From: Euborellia annulipes
Taxonomy: Eukaryota > Arthropoda > Insecta > Dermaptera > Anisolabididae
NCBI GenBank assembly: GCA_023213315.1
Contig: JAKCPI010007998.1
Location: forward strand, 16,926-80,925
Direction: 5' to 3'
Length of the DNA stretch: 64,000 bases
Below, piece by piece: positions 63,601 to 64,000 of the stretch. The translations under genes and the position numbers were made by a program. The notes under the pieces are model-generated. The model made no database searches. It worked only from the letters and a program-made list of their open reading frames with translations, and was not told where the DNA came from. Position 1 is the first letter of the stretch; every line of letters starts with the position of its first letter.

Positions 63601-64000
63601 AGTGATTTTGGTACCGGGACTAGTTTGAGCTATTCTCGTCGCTATATGGTCGTCTTTTTTTCCAAAAATGCCGTCAGTTTTGCCCGAATATCTCTAGTTT
63701 TAGGGATATAGAGAATATAACGTTTTAATTGAAATTCTGCTCTAAAGCGGCTCTTATTTTGAGTTTTCTAGATTTTTTATGGTGTTTTCCTCTTAAAGAT
63801 ATATAGGTAACTAACATACATAGAAAATCTAGAGATTCTGCCCAATCAGAAGTGATTTAGTGGTGCAAAACAAGGCTAAAAGTTGAAAAAAATTCAATTT
63901 TTCCAGTTTTTCTTAACTTTAGACAACCCTAAAATTTTTTTAACATCCCTGAATACAAAAAACATATATGTACGATATTCTGTAACTCTTTAGCTTTCCA

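Overview
This window is AT-rich eukaryotic intergenic or intronic DNA (about 70% A+T by eye) and is almost entirely built from dead or non-autonomous repeats. No open reading frame is convincing over its full length and no recognisable protein gene is present. Several tRNA-derived SINEs, hAT, Tc1/mariner and PIF/Harbinger-type MITEs with correct target-site duplications, a LINE 3' end, and hammerhead-like Penelope-type signatures all point to an animal. An arthropod is my best guess, possibly a hemipteran, but that is inference and I cannot name a species.

Layout. 1-6 kb: two foldback repeats with hammerhead-like cores, then a 1.27-kb terminal-inverted-repeat element (3483-4756), then a small CpG-rich patch with an NRF-1-like palindrome (5990-6068). 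7-20 kb: copies of a hairpin-bounded repeat family (called HP here), hAT MITEs (7962-8169, 14655-14845), a large foldback (8472-8803), a second MITE type (8857-9240) and a GC-rich hAT-like element carrying a 76-bp minisatellite (18586-19362). 20-35 kb: a tRNA-like foldback, SINE pieces, more HP copies, a TA-flanked MITE (28212-28455) and long AT-rich unannotated stretches. 36-44 kb: a nested palindrome (36055-37010), an HP copy, a hAT MITE (39216-39635), two foldbacks, a nearly perfect tandem duplication of about 1.22 kb (40741-43194), then a Stowaway-like terminus and a mariner-like MITE. 46-64 kb: full-length SINEs with target-site duplications (46377-46642, 57009-57274, 58761-58937), a hAT MITE (48380-48617), a foldback with two hammerhead-like motifs (49730-50095), a LINE 3' relic (51826-52170), two TA-flanked MITEs, an HP copy interrupted by a Harbinger-type MITE, and a probable hAT end near the right edge.

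Possible single-copy content is limited to weak exon candidates: 50812-50902 (minus strand, good splice signals on both sides), 57557-57701 (minus strand, possible terminal exon) and the GC-rich block 54731-54945. If these are real, the window lies in large introns or gene-flanking DNA.

The most interesting signals are (i) repeated hammerhead-ribozyme-like cores, usually placed in head-to-head foldbacks; (ii) the HP family, which has a double hairpin at one end, a short palindrome at the other and a (GTCT)n-type microsatellite inside; and (iii) SINE families with different tRNA-like heads that share one tail module. Everything was read by eye, so copy boundaries are approximate unless a target-site duplication is given.
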